Positions 1-8,841 of a stretch of 64,000 nt of DNA are shown here, piece after piece (within the stretch, counting starts at the first letter, position 1; each line of letters begins with the position of its first letter). Where the stretch lies: NCBI GenBank assembly GCA_030549205.1, contig JAUKTV010000005.1, positions 1,364,001 to 1,428,000 of the forward strand. The letters run 5' to 3'. The translations under genes were made by a program, and so were the position numbers. Source of the DNA: Apiosordaria backusii (Eukaryota; Ascomycota; Sordariomycetes; Sordariales; Lasiosphaeriaceae). Below the pieces are notes generated by a model. It saw only the letters and a program-made list of their open reading frames with translations, did no database searches and had not been told where the DNA came from.

Positions 1-45
1 TTGGCCCTGGATGTCATCGTTTTGGCGCTGGCGAGTCCATCTTAG

Positions 46-294
46 TCTTTTCGAGAACGGAAAGGACGTTTGAAATGGAGGCACAACCCTCCGCCCGTGG
101 TGGTCGACCATGCGGACACGGACGCCATCTTCGTCGACCTCGATAGTGACACAGACGTGGAAGTCTTGATCCAAGCCTTGCAAGCTCGTTGAAGCTTGGA
201 GATCCAGATCAAGCAAAAGCTGAGCGAGATCAACAGTCTTCTCGTCACGTTGGGTCTTCCTGTCAAAAGGTTAGCAAGTGTGGCCCAGTTGTAG
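46..294 (+). pseudogene. Decayed or partial coding fragment at the left edge
   Basis: In frame with position 1, the stretch from 46 to 294 reads as protein-like sequence with an acidic segment (VDHADTDAIFVDLDSDTD) and, after an internal TGA at 190-192, a heptad-like segment (SLEIQIKQKLSEINSLL) ending at TAG 292-294. A TAG at 43-45 ends in a plausible intron acceptor (CATCTTAG), so an exon could begin at 46 with the rest of the gene left of the window. The internal TGA could be a mutated CGA. An alternative is a shorter exon that really ends at 192. The family is not recognised. Confidence 0.35.
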
Positions 295-636
295 GCCAGT
301 TGTAGGATGACAAACATTGCAGCCATATCTTGGGCAGAATGCCGGCTGTAGGTGATATACGATGCCCAGCATCATGCAAGAAGTCCTGGAGACTCATTTT
401 TATAGATGGCAGTTGCATAAAGATAGCAATGGCTTGCTGTGGATGTTACGAAGTATACTTAGGACCGCTGTTGCCTGAGATTTTGGCGCTAAGACGTTGT
501 TGCCTGGCACCTCTTGTAGGCTGGGATTCAGTTATCCACGGTGCCCACTTTTCTGCCCAAAATGCACAAAAAGATGCAAGCTGGAAGCTGAAATCAGCTG
601 ATTGGACTTGATGAAGGGCCAGGAACACCAAAAAAA
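295..636. other. Intergenic, no gene seen
   Basis: Neither strand shows codon-biased reading here. It lies between the decayed fragment and the 3' end of the tRNA-Ser gene. Confidence 0.5.
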
Positions 637-718
637 CGACGCGAGCCGGATTTGAACCGACGCTTCCGAAGAAATGAGATTTCAAGTCTCACGCATTAGA
701 CCACTCTGCCATCGCGCC
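637..718 (-). tRNA. tRNA-Ser (anticodon UGA)
   Basis: Read on the minus strand, 718 to 637 folds as an 82-nt class II tRNA. The 7-bp acceptor stem is GGCGCGA with TCGCGTC and discriminator G, as is typical for serine. The D-arm region is GCAGAGTGGTCTAATGC. The anticodon stem TGAGA/TCTCA closes the loop CTTGAAA, with anticodon TGA (complement of 682-684). There is a long variable arm around TTTCTTCGGAAGCG, and a T-arm GTCGG-TTCAAAT-CCGGC. There is no intron. UGA-reading tRNA-Ser decodes UCA and, by wobble, UCG. Confidence 0.93.
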
Positions 719-945
719 TTCTCTGTTGTGGAAATCGTGGAAGGCTCAAAGTATCTGTAGGCGCCCTAACTGGCTTGAAGCTTAGCTAGGTTCGCAATCG
801 TTGCCAAGCATTGCCCCTCTATTTTTTTGAACCTTCACTGCCCCTCCATTCACTTCACAACGACATCCCACCAAAAGCCTCAGACGTGTATCTTTGGTGT
901 ACCAGCCCCCCTGCTATGAATTCGATGGAATAAAATACTTACAGG

Positions 946-2919
946 ATGGCTGCAAATGAAATAGCATCATCGTTCACCGACGTTGGGCCCCCATCAGAAC
1001 ACAATGACTCAGCACCATCACCACCAAAATGCCCCTCATCAAGATCAAATCTTCAAGTTCCAATTCGGGCATTGCCAGCAGCCAAACTCGCAGAACTGGA
1101 ACCAGGCCCAGAGCTGGACAACTACATTGAGTCTCTCCTCGCCCAATGGAGAACGTGCATAGACGAGCTCAGCACCCTCGCAAATGCTGCCAAAGACGCA
1201 TCCCGTCCCATCTACGGCCTGTACCCCCTTCTCAAGGTCCAACAGCGAGCCTTGTTCAAGGTCGTACAGAAACGAAACACAGAATCTGATAACGGGAGCA
1301 ACATCTCGGCGGCGCAGTACATGGGTATCAAATCCTGCTGTTGGGATGACCGGTGGTCCCTCGTCAAAAAGTGCCAGGGTTTGGTGGCTATCAACAAAGA
1401 TTTCCCTCGGAGTCCTCGCGTCGCGGTACCGAGTGGGAGTGGGTGGTTGGCCTACAAAGACCAGCCTTTCCAGGAAAAGGTTGTTACTGTCGATGCCGTG
1501 GTTGATAATGGGCAGACATGGATAAAGTTCCTGTCCATCTCGGCCAGGACGTTGGAGTATCAAGTCATGGCAGAGGGGTGGGAAAGCGATGTTGACTCTG
1601 ATGATGAAACGGAGGAAGATGGTGACGATGAAGGAAATGGGTTGGGTCACACCGAATTTGTGGATGCAGTCTCCAAGATCATCTTGGCTGCAAGGTGGAA
1701 TCACTGCCGTCACCTACATCTGGTCTTGCCTGGCCTGCACGAGGGACAATCAGCTGTTGTCGACAGAGTGCTGGACCACATCAAGCATAAAGTTGGCGGA
1801 ACCGATGTGAAGGTCGATGTGAGTTGCGCGGGGAGCCCATTCCTCCTCAATGACTCTCCTTCGCTTGAGACGGCCATTCAAACTCTAGTTCATGAACGCG
1901 ACCTCATCGTTTCGCCAGATGACTGCAACACGATTACAGAGACCGTTAACCTAGACCCCAGCGCGCTTGTGGCTCTTGTTACGGATCTCCATCATGGCCC
2001 CATTCCCTTGCAGCCTCTTGTCCAACAAGATATCATCACCCGCTCTGTTGCCGACCATGAAACCGATAATAACGAGCTTGTGTCTCGCCAAGAGATTCTG
2101 GCCACGGTGCTCTACCCGGCCCTGAGAGGCAAGAAACTGGTGTGCACCGAATTCGCCGCGAAATACTTCCGCAAGCTCATCAGCGCCATCTCAACCCACT
2201 CAGAAGAGACGCGCGCATCGTTCATCCTGCCGTCTTCGACTGGCTGGGCCAGCTCACCACCGTCCGCAGACGAGCTGCGCCAATCTCTTCAAAAATGGTC
2301 CACCGTCCCTGTCCCCGATGATCTCCAACTTCCAGTCCAAATCGTACCAGATATTACCGATTCCGAAGTCCCTTCTCTTATCTCCTCCAACCGTCTACCT
2401 CCCATGGCGCTAGGCGTGTCCGCCGACCTATCGTTTCTCAATCGCTCCGTCTACCTATACGGATGGGCCAACGATATAACTACCGTCACTGGTCACCGGG
2501 GCATTGAGCGTCAAGTCCAGCTATCAATCGCCTCCCACTGGACTCGCGACCCAGACGCGTCCCGCAAAGGAAGGTATCCCGATCAAAGACCGCCAGACAT
2601 CTGGCATCGGCATCTAGGAGGATACCTTATACACCGAGACAAACCAAAAGACTGGAGGGACATGTTGCCAGACGGGGGGGAAGTGCCGGACGAGGTGGTG
2701 AGGTGGACGTTTCCGTGGACGACATGGGGGCGGGGGATTAGCACGTACGGGCTACCTGATACAAAGACCTGGGAGGGAGTTGGGCATGAGGATAAGAAGT
2801 CTTTTGGCAGGAAGATGACGGGCCGGGATGGGCCTCGGGAGAGGAATGGAAATGGGAAGTTGAAGGTGCCAGAAGGAGAGCCAGACTGCGAAGAACAAGA
2901 CGAGGAAGAACAGTCGTGA
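946..2919 (+). CDS. DUF1308 / UPF0415 (C7orf25-like) family protein
   Basis: This is a single-exon gene of 657 codons. The N-terminus (about 1-45) is Ser/Pro-rich and probably disordered. From about residue 115 the protein shows blocks I associate with the DUF1308 family: CWDDRWSLVKKCQGLVAINKD followed by VTVDAVVDNGQTWIKF, the latter resembling the core of human C7orf25. A highly acidic insert (about 215-230, DVDSDDETEEDGDDE) follows, then a mixed alpha/beta region. The C-terminus (about 595-657) is charged. The family's function is not established; some members have been linked to PIN-like nuclease folds, but nothing here proves activity. The ATG at 946 follows TTACAGG, so a 5' UTR intron could end just before it. 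There is no operon-like context. Confidence 0.75.
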   Translation: MAANEIASSFTDVGPPSEHNDSAPSPPKCPSSRSNLQVPIRALPAAKLAELEPGPELDNYIESLLAQWRTCIDELSTLANAAKDASRPIYGLYPLLKVQQRALFKVVQKRNTESDNGSNISAAQYMGIKSCCWDDRWSLVKKCQGLVAINKDFPRSPRVAVPSGSGWLAYKDQPFQEKVVTVDAVVDNGQTWIKFLSISARTLEYQVMAEGWESDVDSDDETEEDGDDEGNGLGHTEFVDAVSKIILAARWNHCRHLHLVLPGLHEGQSAVVDRVLDHIKHKVGGTDVKVDVSCAGSPFLLNDSPSLETAIQTLVHERDLIVSPDDCNTITETVNLDPSALVALVTDLHHGPIPLQPLVQQDIITRSVADHETDNNELVSRQEILATVLYPALRGKKLVCTEFAAKYFRKLISAISTHSEETRASFILPSSTGWASSPPSADELRQSLQKWSTVPVPDDLQLPVQIVPDITDSEVPSLISSNRLPPMALGVSADLSFLNRSVYLYGWANDITTVTGHRGIERQVQLSIASHWTRDPDASRKGRYPDQRPPDIWHRHLGGYLIHRDKPKDWRDMLPDGGEVPDEVVRWTFPWTTWGRGISTYGLPDTKTWEGVGHEDKKSFGRKMTGRDGPRERNGNGKLKVPEGEPDCEEQDEEEQS

Positions 2920-3891
2920 TGAAAATGAGGGGTGAAGCATTAGATAGGTCCGATGGATAGAACTCACATCTGCATACAGCATAACTTGAATCGACCGCGA
3001 GCGAGTAATGATCACCGTTCCCGTCGTTCAACATTTTTCCTCCCGCGGCGATCATATTGATCCACGATCTCGGATTTCCCACGATCGCAATCGGAGGATG
3101 CCCCTGACTAACGCAATTAGGAGTCCTGACCCAAGGTTTCGCGTGCTGAGAGTGGGCCCAGAGTTCTGGAACCATTTCCTTGGCAAATATTGACATGGCG
3201 ATAGCGCCCGCAAACTCGGCCTTGGCGCACATGGCAACCAGAGCTTGGGAGCTGTCGTTGGCGCGCACAGCCTGTCCGTGCAGATTGCGTTTTCCGGGCG
3301 CGAAGGCCGAGCGTCGTACGGGGCTAGGTGATCGCACTGCTGGAGTGGCATCTGTGTCAACTTGTTGGTGAGATTGCGGGAGTTGATATAACATTTGCTT
3401 GCCGAGATGGCAGCGGCGTGTCAGTATCACCCCAAATTCCAATTTCCAGGGTTGTTGCTGGCTTCGCGCGAGGACGACGCTATTTGCCATCCGACCGAGA
3501 TTACACCATTTGCAAATACGGTGATATGGTAATTTTGGCCCAGCCGGCCGTCCTTCGTTCGTTCGTAAGAGTGTCAAGTGTGTTGGGGAAGAAAAAAGGA
3601 AAGTGTGAGTAGCGGGTCCCCATCAGAAATGACAAACTGAAAAGGTGATGTTAGATTGAGGCTCCACGCACCACCTGGCATCTCCCCCCCTTTTTCCTTT
3701 TTAGCTGTCGTGTCTGGCCTCTTTTTGTTCTGGAAGAAATCCCCTTCTTTGCTTTCTCCATTCCTTCATTCTCTCTCCATCTCATTCCTTCCTTCCCTTC
3801 TCTTTTTCTTTTTTCCACGCTCACGCTCACCTTTCGAGTTGAGAATTTTCCCTCCCATAGTCTTTACCTCTCCTCCCACGCATCACCGAAA
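2920..3891. other. Intergenic region and pyrimidine-rich leader
   Basis: No convincing gene. A 279-codon minus-strand open stretch overlapping the end of the DUF1308 gene lacks protein-like composition. From about 3690 to 3890 the plus strand is strongly CT-rich (runs of TTTCCTTC and TCTCTCC), typical of promoters and 5' leaders of highly expressed fungal genes, and it ends just before the ATG at 3892. Confidence 0.5.
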
Positions 3892-4464
3892 ATGGCTGAA
3901 GAACAACAACAAAAACTCGAGCTCAAGCTCGACGGTGTCCCGGCTGCTTCCACCACCACTCCCGCCGCCGAGGAGTCCAAGCCCGCCGCCGAAGAAACTG
4001 CCACTGTTCCCGCCACTGAGGCTGCTACCACCGCCGAAGAGCCCGCCGAGGAGACCAAGGCCGACAAGAAGAAGGCCAAGAAGGAGAAGAAGGAAAAGAA
4101 GGCCAAGAAGTCCGACAACGACGCCGAGGGCTCCAGCTCTTCTTCTTCTTCCTCTTCTTCTGCTTCCTCGACCAAGGAGAAGAAGAAGAACCCCCTCAAG
4201 AAGATCGCCGCCGTCTTCAAGTCCCTCTTCAAGTGCCTCAGCAGCGTCAAGAAGGCCGAGAAGAAGAAGGACGCCGACGGCAGCGATGCCGAGGGCGAGG
4301 AGGGCGCGCCCGACAAGAAGAAGAAGGTGAAGAAGACCAAGCTGGAGGCCGTGCCGGAGGGGGAGGAGACGGCGACCAAGAGAGATGAGGAGGAGGAGGA
4401 GGTGAAGGAGGATGAGAAGGTTGGGAAGGGGGCGACTACTACTGTTATTACTGCCCAGGCTTAG
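3892..4464 (+). CDS. Lys/Glu-rich low-complexity protein with an amphipathic segment
   Basis: A 190-residue, single-exon protein of unknown function. It is almost entirely low complexity. Residues 1-60 are Ala/Thr/Glu-rich, about 60-75 are Lys-rich (DKKKAKKEKKEKKAKK), then a run of about 13 serines. The one ordered-looking element is NPLKKIAAVFKSLFKCLSSV (about 100-119), which would form a basic amphipathic helix with one Cys. After it come more KKK stretches and an acidic tail (RDEEEEEVKEDEKVGKG). A long pyrimidine leader and the good context GAAAATGGCT support the start. The composition suggests a disordered, perhaps membrane- or nucleic-acid-associated protein; this is inference. Confidence 0.7.
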   Translation: MAEEQQQKLELKLDGVPAASTTTPAAEESKPAAEETATVPATEAATTAEEPAEETKADKKKAKKEKKEKKAKKSDNDAEGSSSSSSSSSSASSTKEKKKNPLKKIAAVFKSLFKCLSSVKKAEKKKDADGSDAEGEEGAPDKKKKVKKTKLEAVPEGEETATKRDEEEEEVKEDEKVGKGATTTVITAQA

Positions 4465-5660
4465 GGGTCGTATGGTCGGTAGGAGTAGGGAGTGGGGGAT
4501 GTAGAGGGGGACGGTGATGCAAATGGTGGGTAGAACGGGTGTTTTCTCGATAATGTTTGTGGATGAGCTTCCGCTGACTTACTTTGGGCACAGGTGTTTT
4601 CTTTGTTAGGTAGCTTTTGATGTTGATGATACCCGAGTCGTGTGTTTTGTGTTCCAGCATGGAAAAGTGAGTGGCAACAGAGGGAAAGAATCGAGGTGTT
4701 GCTGGGCGATTTTCTGGTCGGCACTCAGCTCTGGGGAGTCTGGGGAAGAGTCGAGGCCGGTGCAGTGTTTTACTAGAGTATGCTTTGTAATATTAATATG
4801 CCTTCTGAATGGTACCAATGTCAACAGGCCTACACCTCTACAAGCAGGCGATTTAGTATTTTATTGCTTTGATCTGACTCTTTTGTTTGCAGCCATGCCA
4901 TAGGTGTATACCAGGTACCTAGGTATCGTGTTCCTCTGGCGAAGCTTACCAGGTGCTGTTGCAGTTTACAAGTACCAAAGAAAAGGAGCAATTGCCAAGC
5001 TACGGGTCAGGGAATCCGGTAATGTTTGAAGTTGATTGTCGTCACCACCGTGCAGATCGAAAATGTTCTGTCACTCAAAAGTCCTGGACCCATTTACCGT
5101 CGCAAGTAAGCTCCAAGGTGTGGAGATTGAAGCAATAACCAGCGTTAGGACCTAAGTATCTCCTGCATTAGAAACCCAGGGTTGTGTGGTGTTTGTTGAC
5201 TTGGCCCGGTCTGGACGCCGGCGTCCCTGTCGCCAAAGAATATTCCCCGACCATGCAACCGGGGACGGAAACAAAAGCATCCTCCATCAGTAGTGAAGCC
5301 TTTCAAGTAATAGGCAGCTGCAAAAATGACTGTAAATACAGTGTGGTACCTAATAGGAGCTAAGAAGAACACCTCTTCCAGCCGTCTAACCGAGTTGCTG
5401 GGTGTTGTTGGTGTGTCGTAGCATGAAGGATTACTTCGCTCGGCATACCCCTACAACGGACAAATTGAAGTCGGACCAGATGTGACGAGCAGAATTATGT
5501 AACTCAGCCGACCTGGAATCCGAGAATTGAGGCTATCTAGGTCCTTTTGATCAAGCTCTTTCCGACCATCTCTTTTTGGGCAGTTGAGATTTTGCCAAGA
5601 AACGTTGGGAAGTAGCTTCTTAATAGTCTCAGCAGCTTAGACCAGCGCATCGCGTCTATT
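4465..5660. other. Intergenic, no gene seen
   Basis: No codon-biased reading on either strand. It contains one perfect copy of the dispersed palindrome TACCTAGGTA (4916-4925). Confidence 0.5.
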
Positions 5661-5957
5661 GTGTGCAACCATATCGATTATGTCTGGCCGTTAAGTATGA
5701 CTAGGTATATAAAGGCTAGGCGGATGATCTACAACGGTATCCGTGTCTATACTAATATGGGGTTTTCTATGATTGGGGGTCACAGCCATTGCCAGTTCCC
5801 GGCGGCAGGACAAGCAGATTTATTCTCATTTATGGATCAGTTTCTGCTCCAGAGCGGACAGGCGAATAATGTAGACGGTAGCCAGGTAACAAACGGTTTC
5901 CTGCCTTCATTGATCGCAGGATGGTCACAGGCTCCCAATGTACCGAATCCATCTTAA
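5661..5957 (+). pseudogene. Relic of a glucuronoyl-esterase-like (CE15) gene, C-terminal part
   Basis: The open stretch contains IYNGIRVYTNMGFSMIGGH followed by SHCQFPAAGQADLFSFMDQF. This resembles the region around the catalytic histidine of fungal CE15 glucuronoyl esterases (motif GGHxHCxFP, then a conserved helix ending in KFLL). Upstream, NHIDYVWPLSMTRYIKARRM fits the preceding conserved region but with many substitutions. No catalytic-serine motif (GCSRxGK) or signal peptide is readable upstream, and no intron-exon structure could be built, so it appears to be a truncated, decayed copy. Family assignment is by memory of motifs, not a search. Confidence 0.5.
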
Positions 5958-6615
5958 GGACACGAGCAGTCAAAGCGCCACCTGGATTTATTTCAATCCG
6001 GAGGTCGACATCTTGAGTTACAGCTTTGAAGCCATCTACGGCCTGGATCATGCTGCGACTCCAGCTCTCCGCACTAGAAACAATGGATGTTGGCCGTTGG
6101 AATATCAAGGCTTACGATGGCCTGGAGACTAGGGTGCTCACAACTCTCCAGCTGACTATAAGCACCTGACATCTGCACGGGATTCATCCATGGCAATTCG
6201 GATGTCAATGACTCGCTGGTGGAGTGGGTGGGTCTCGGTTCCGACTTGCCGGAAGGAACACTCCAAGATTTGACCCCCTGTCGAGATCTAGAACGATCAA
6301 CATCTCCAGGTTTTCAGCTTTTTTTCAGGGGGTGGATCAAGCTGAAAAGCTAGCCATGAGGTCAATAGTGCGGCTCAGACAGCCCCATCAAATTTTGAAT
6401 CCCCCAATAGTGCAATGCTTGGCAGACGTGACAAAGCGTGTTGTGTTGCTTGTTGATAAGTTGCGAGAGTCCATCATGTCTGGTGTTTTTGCTTGTCTTT
6501 CTCCTTTACTAAGAGTTCTCTCTGCGTCACTCATTTTTGATCATTTGTTTCGTAATTCGTTTTGAACAATTCCACTCGTTTTCAAACACAAAAGCTACCT
6601 AGGCATACCGACAAT
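5958..6615. other. Promoter region of the secreted protein at 6616
   Basis: No convincing gene. Short open stretches just downstream of the CE15 relic may be further decay products. The last 150 bases form the leader of the next gene and include a near-copy of the dispersed motif (TACCTAGGCA at about 6597). Confidence 0.4.
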
Positions 6616-7777
6616 ATGAGGTCTTGGGTGTTCTGCATCAGCGCCGGTGTTTTGGCTGGCGTGGCCAACGCAGCTTGTACCAACAAGTGCGGCTCACAAA
6701 AGTGTCTGGGTGCTATCGCTGCGGACCCTGCCGTCGGAGAGTCTTTCTGCTCTTCTTGGTTGGCCCTGGAGCCCGCTACCACGACCGTCACTGAGATCGA
6801 GACGGTAACGTCAACGCTTGTCAGCGTCGAGACAGCATTGACGACGCTTACGGTTACAGCAGAAACCGTCACAGTGTACGTAGTCTGCCGTATTCTGTGA
6901 GGAATGTTTGCTCATACACGTGGATACAGGACCGGCACCGATCGCTCGACCGTGTTCCAAAAGCGGGCTCCGACCATTTCTACCGAAGCCGATCCAGCAT
7001 CAACACCGGGCCCGGCAGAGGCCATTGTCTCACAGTGCTCCAACAACGATGACCGCATCAGCAAAGCCTGCAGCTGCATCTTGTCAACCGCCACCGCATC
7101 TACCGTGACCGTGTTCGAAACCGCTGTCTCTACTGCCGTTGTTGAAGCCCAGGTCAGTGGTGTCTATGTTTCGTTCTTTTCTTTGGAACAACACTGACTT
7201 GTATTAAATCGCATAGAGCACCGTCGTTGAAACCGTCACGAGCAATGTGGTGGCAACCGTCTCTGTCCCGGCTCCCGCTGTCACCATCCCTGCCAACGTG
7301 ATCGTCAACGGCGGATTCGAGAACTACTTGACAACCGGCAACATACTTCCGTGGACTGACACAAGGGTCTCTACCGGCGGCAGAGTCGAGATTGTGAACG
7401 GCGTCAACCCGTGCGCATCGGCGACCGACTGTGCAGGTGGAAGGATCATCATTCGCGCATACCCACCCAACGCTGGCGGCGGGTACGTGGCCGTCCGTGA
7501 GACCTTTGACGGGCGCCCATCGACCACTTATGCCGTCTCCTTCCTCTACCGCTGCCTCAACTTCGACGCCAACACCAGCATTCAGGTCTTATACAACGGT
7601 GTCGTTGTCGGCACCGCCTCGAACTGTGTTAACAGCGCTGCTTTCTTCCGCCCCACCGGCATCCAATTTACGACGGACTCCACAGGCCGCGGTGAGCTCG
7701 AGATTCGCTTCCGCAATCCTAGCAATCAGCCGTACCTGTACTTTTACGCCGACGACTTCAAGGCCATTGCCGTCTAG
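6616..7777 (+). CDS. Secreted Ser/Thr-rich protein with CBM-like C-terminal domain
   Basis: Three exons, 6616-6875, 6930-7152 and 7217-7777, joined by GT-AG introns (GTACGT and GTCAGT donors), give 347 residues. MRSWVFCISAGVLAGVANA is a signal peptide. A short Cys-containing segment (ACTNKCGSQKC) follows, then a Thr/Val/Ser-rich stalk with repeated TVTxTETVTS-like units that is likely O-mannosylated, a second Cys patch (QCSNNDDRISKACSC), and another Thr-rich stretch. Residues from about 180 to the end (NVIVNGGFENYLTTGNILPW to YFYADDFKAIAV) fit a galactose-binding-like/CBM4_9-type jelly roll, with NGGFE and a terminal DDF. No GPI signal is evident. A secreted or wall-associated protein, possibly carbohydrate binding, is inferred; no catalytic domain is present. 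Confidence 0.78.
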
Positions 7778-8511
7778 GTCGAAGAGCGTCTTCAGGATAG
7801 GGGTATGCCTAGGTACCTTACCTTGTGACCTTTGTTGAGTTTGGCATCGTATGGGGTCCGGATGTGCTTGGCCCCGTCCGCCGGACGGGCTGCCTCCATG
7901 GATCTCCTGGGCTTTTATAGGGATAAAAGATTTGCCAAGCTTCTATGTATCTTGGTGAATACCGTCATATATGTACTGGGTACCTAGGTAGGTTACTTGT
8001 CGGATCACCCAGATTTGTTAGCAAGGGCATATGTGTTTGCAAATCGGTTTTAATGTAATCATGACCCCCGGACAACTACACTTCACATGATCATTGATGA
8101 ATGGACAAGGCTTCCGAAAAAGGCGATGCCACAGGTGTATTGTTCAAGTTCCAGGGGCCAAGCGAGATGTGGTTCCCAAGGTTCAAGAAAGCAAACAAAA
8201 ACCGTTCGCTTACCACAAATAACCACAATGAGAGATGTTATGCAAGACGCAGCTTATAGGGTGCGAAGAGTACCGGTCAGTGGAACGAACGGAAGAAAAC
8301 ATGCTGGGTGGGCCTGATTACTAGGTAGGGAGGTTATAGATGAGGGAAATTGTGTATAGCTGTAAACCTACACAGGCTACATGTACCATCAATCGTTGTA
8401 CAAACTGGATACATCCTCCATCGGTATAGTGCTACGTAGTTCAACACATTCGTGTCTTATCAAGACGCCCACTTGGCTTATACAATCGCAGTCAAAACTG
8501 ATCAAGTCACA
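7778..8511. other. Intergenic, no gene seen
   Basis: 3' flank of the secreted-protein gene. It holds a partial (about 7806-7815) and a perfect (7981-7990) copy of the TACCTAGGTA palindrome. No codon-biased reading on either strand. Confidence 0.5.
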
Positions 8512-8841
8512 TCAGTCATAGACAGCAGGCTCGTGCAAAGCGTCTTCCAACTCAACCTCCGACTCATTGTCCACATCCTCCAAGACCTCCTGGCCATTAG
8601 GCTCTTTGAGCTCGACCAACATCGCTTTCTCAATCTCGAACAGAGCCTTGGCGTCACTCGATGACAGTTTATGAAGTGCACGCACAGGCGCGTAATCGAC
8701 TGGAAGCTGCCCATGGGGCAAGCAGTCTTGCAGTAAGGTACTAACGACCAACTTGGTGCAATTATCCATACGAACCGTCGTTTTTCGAGCCACTTTATCA
8801 GTTTTACCCACCCAAAGATGATCGCCTCTATGGTTACTCAA
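8512..8841 (-). CDS. Hypothetical small acidic protein
   Basis: A 109-residue open frame on the minus strand with protein-like composition and GC-biased third positions. From MDNCTKLVVSTLLQDCLPHG it runs through a Leu/Ala-rich middle (ALHKLSSSDAKALFEIEKAM) to an acidic tail (EVLEDVDNESEVELEDAL). No family is recognised. The first 24 residues are less convincing, so the true start could be an upstream exon or the internal Met at residue 25. It may be the last exon of a longer gene; the sequence upstream (8842-9030) gives no clear exon. Confidence 0.4.
   Translation of the reverse strand: MSNHRGDHLWVGKTDKVARKTTVRMDNCTKLVVSTLLQDCLPHGQLPVDYAPVRALHKLSSSDAKALFEIEKAMLVELKEPNGQEVLEDVDNESEVELEDALHEPAVYD

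Noticed and set aside
2738..3577. 279-codon minus-strand open frame
   Set aside because: It overlaps the 3' end of the DUF1308 gene, lacks codon bias and has no recognisable motif.
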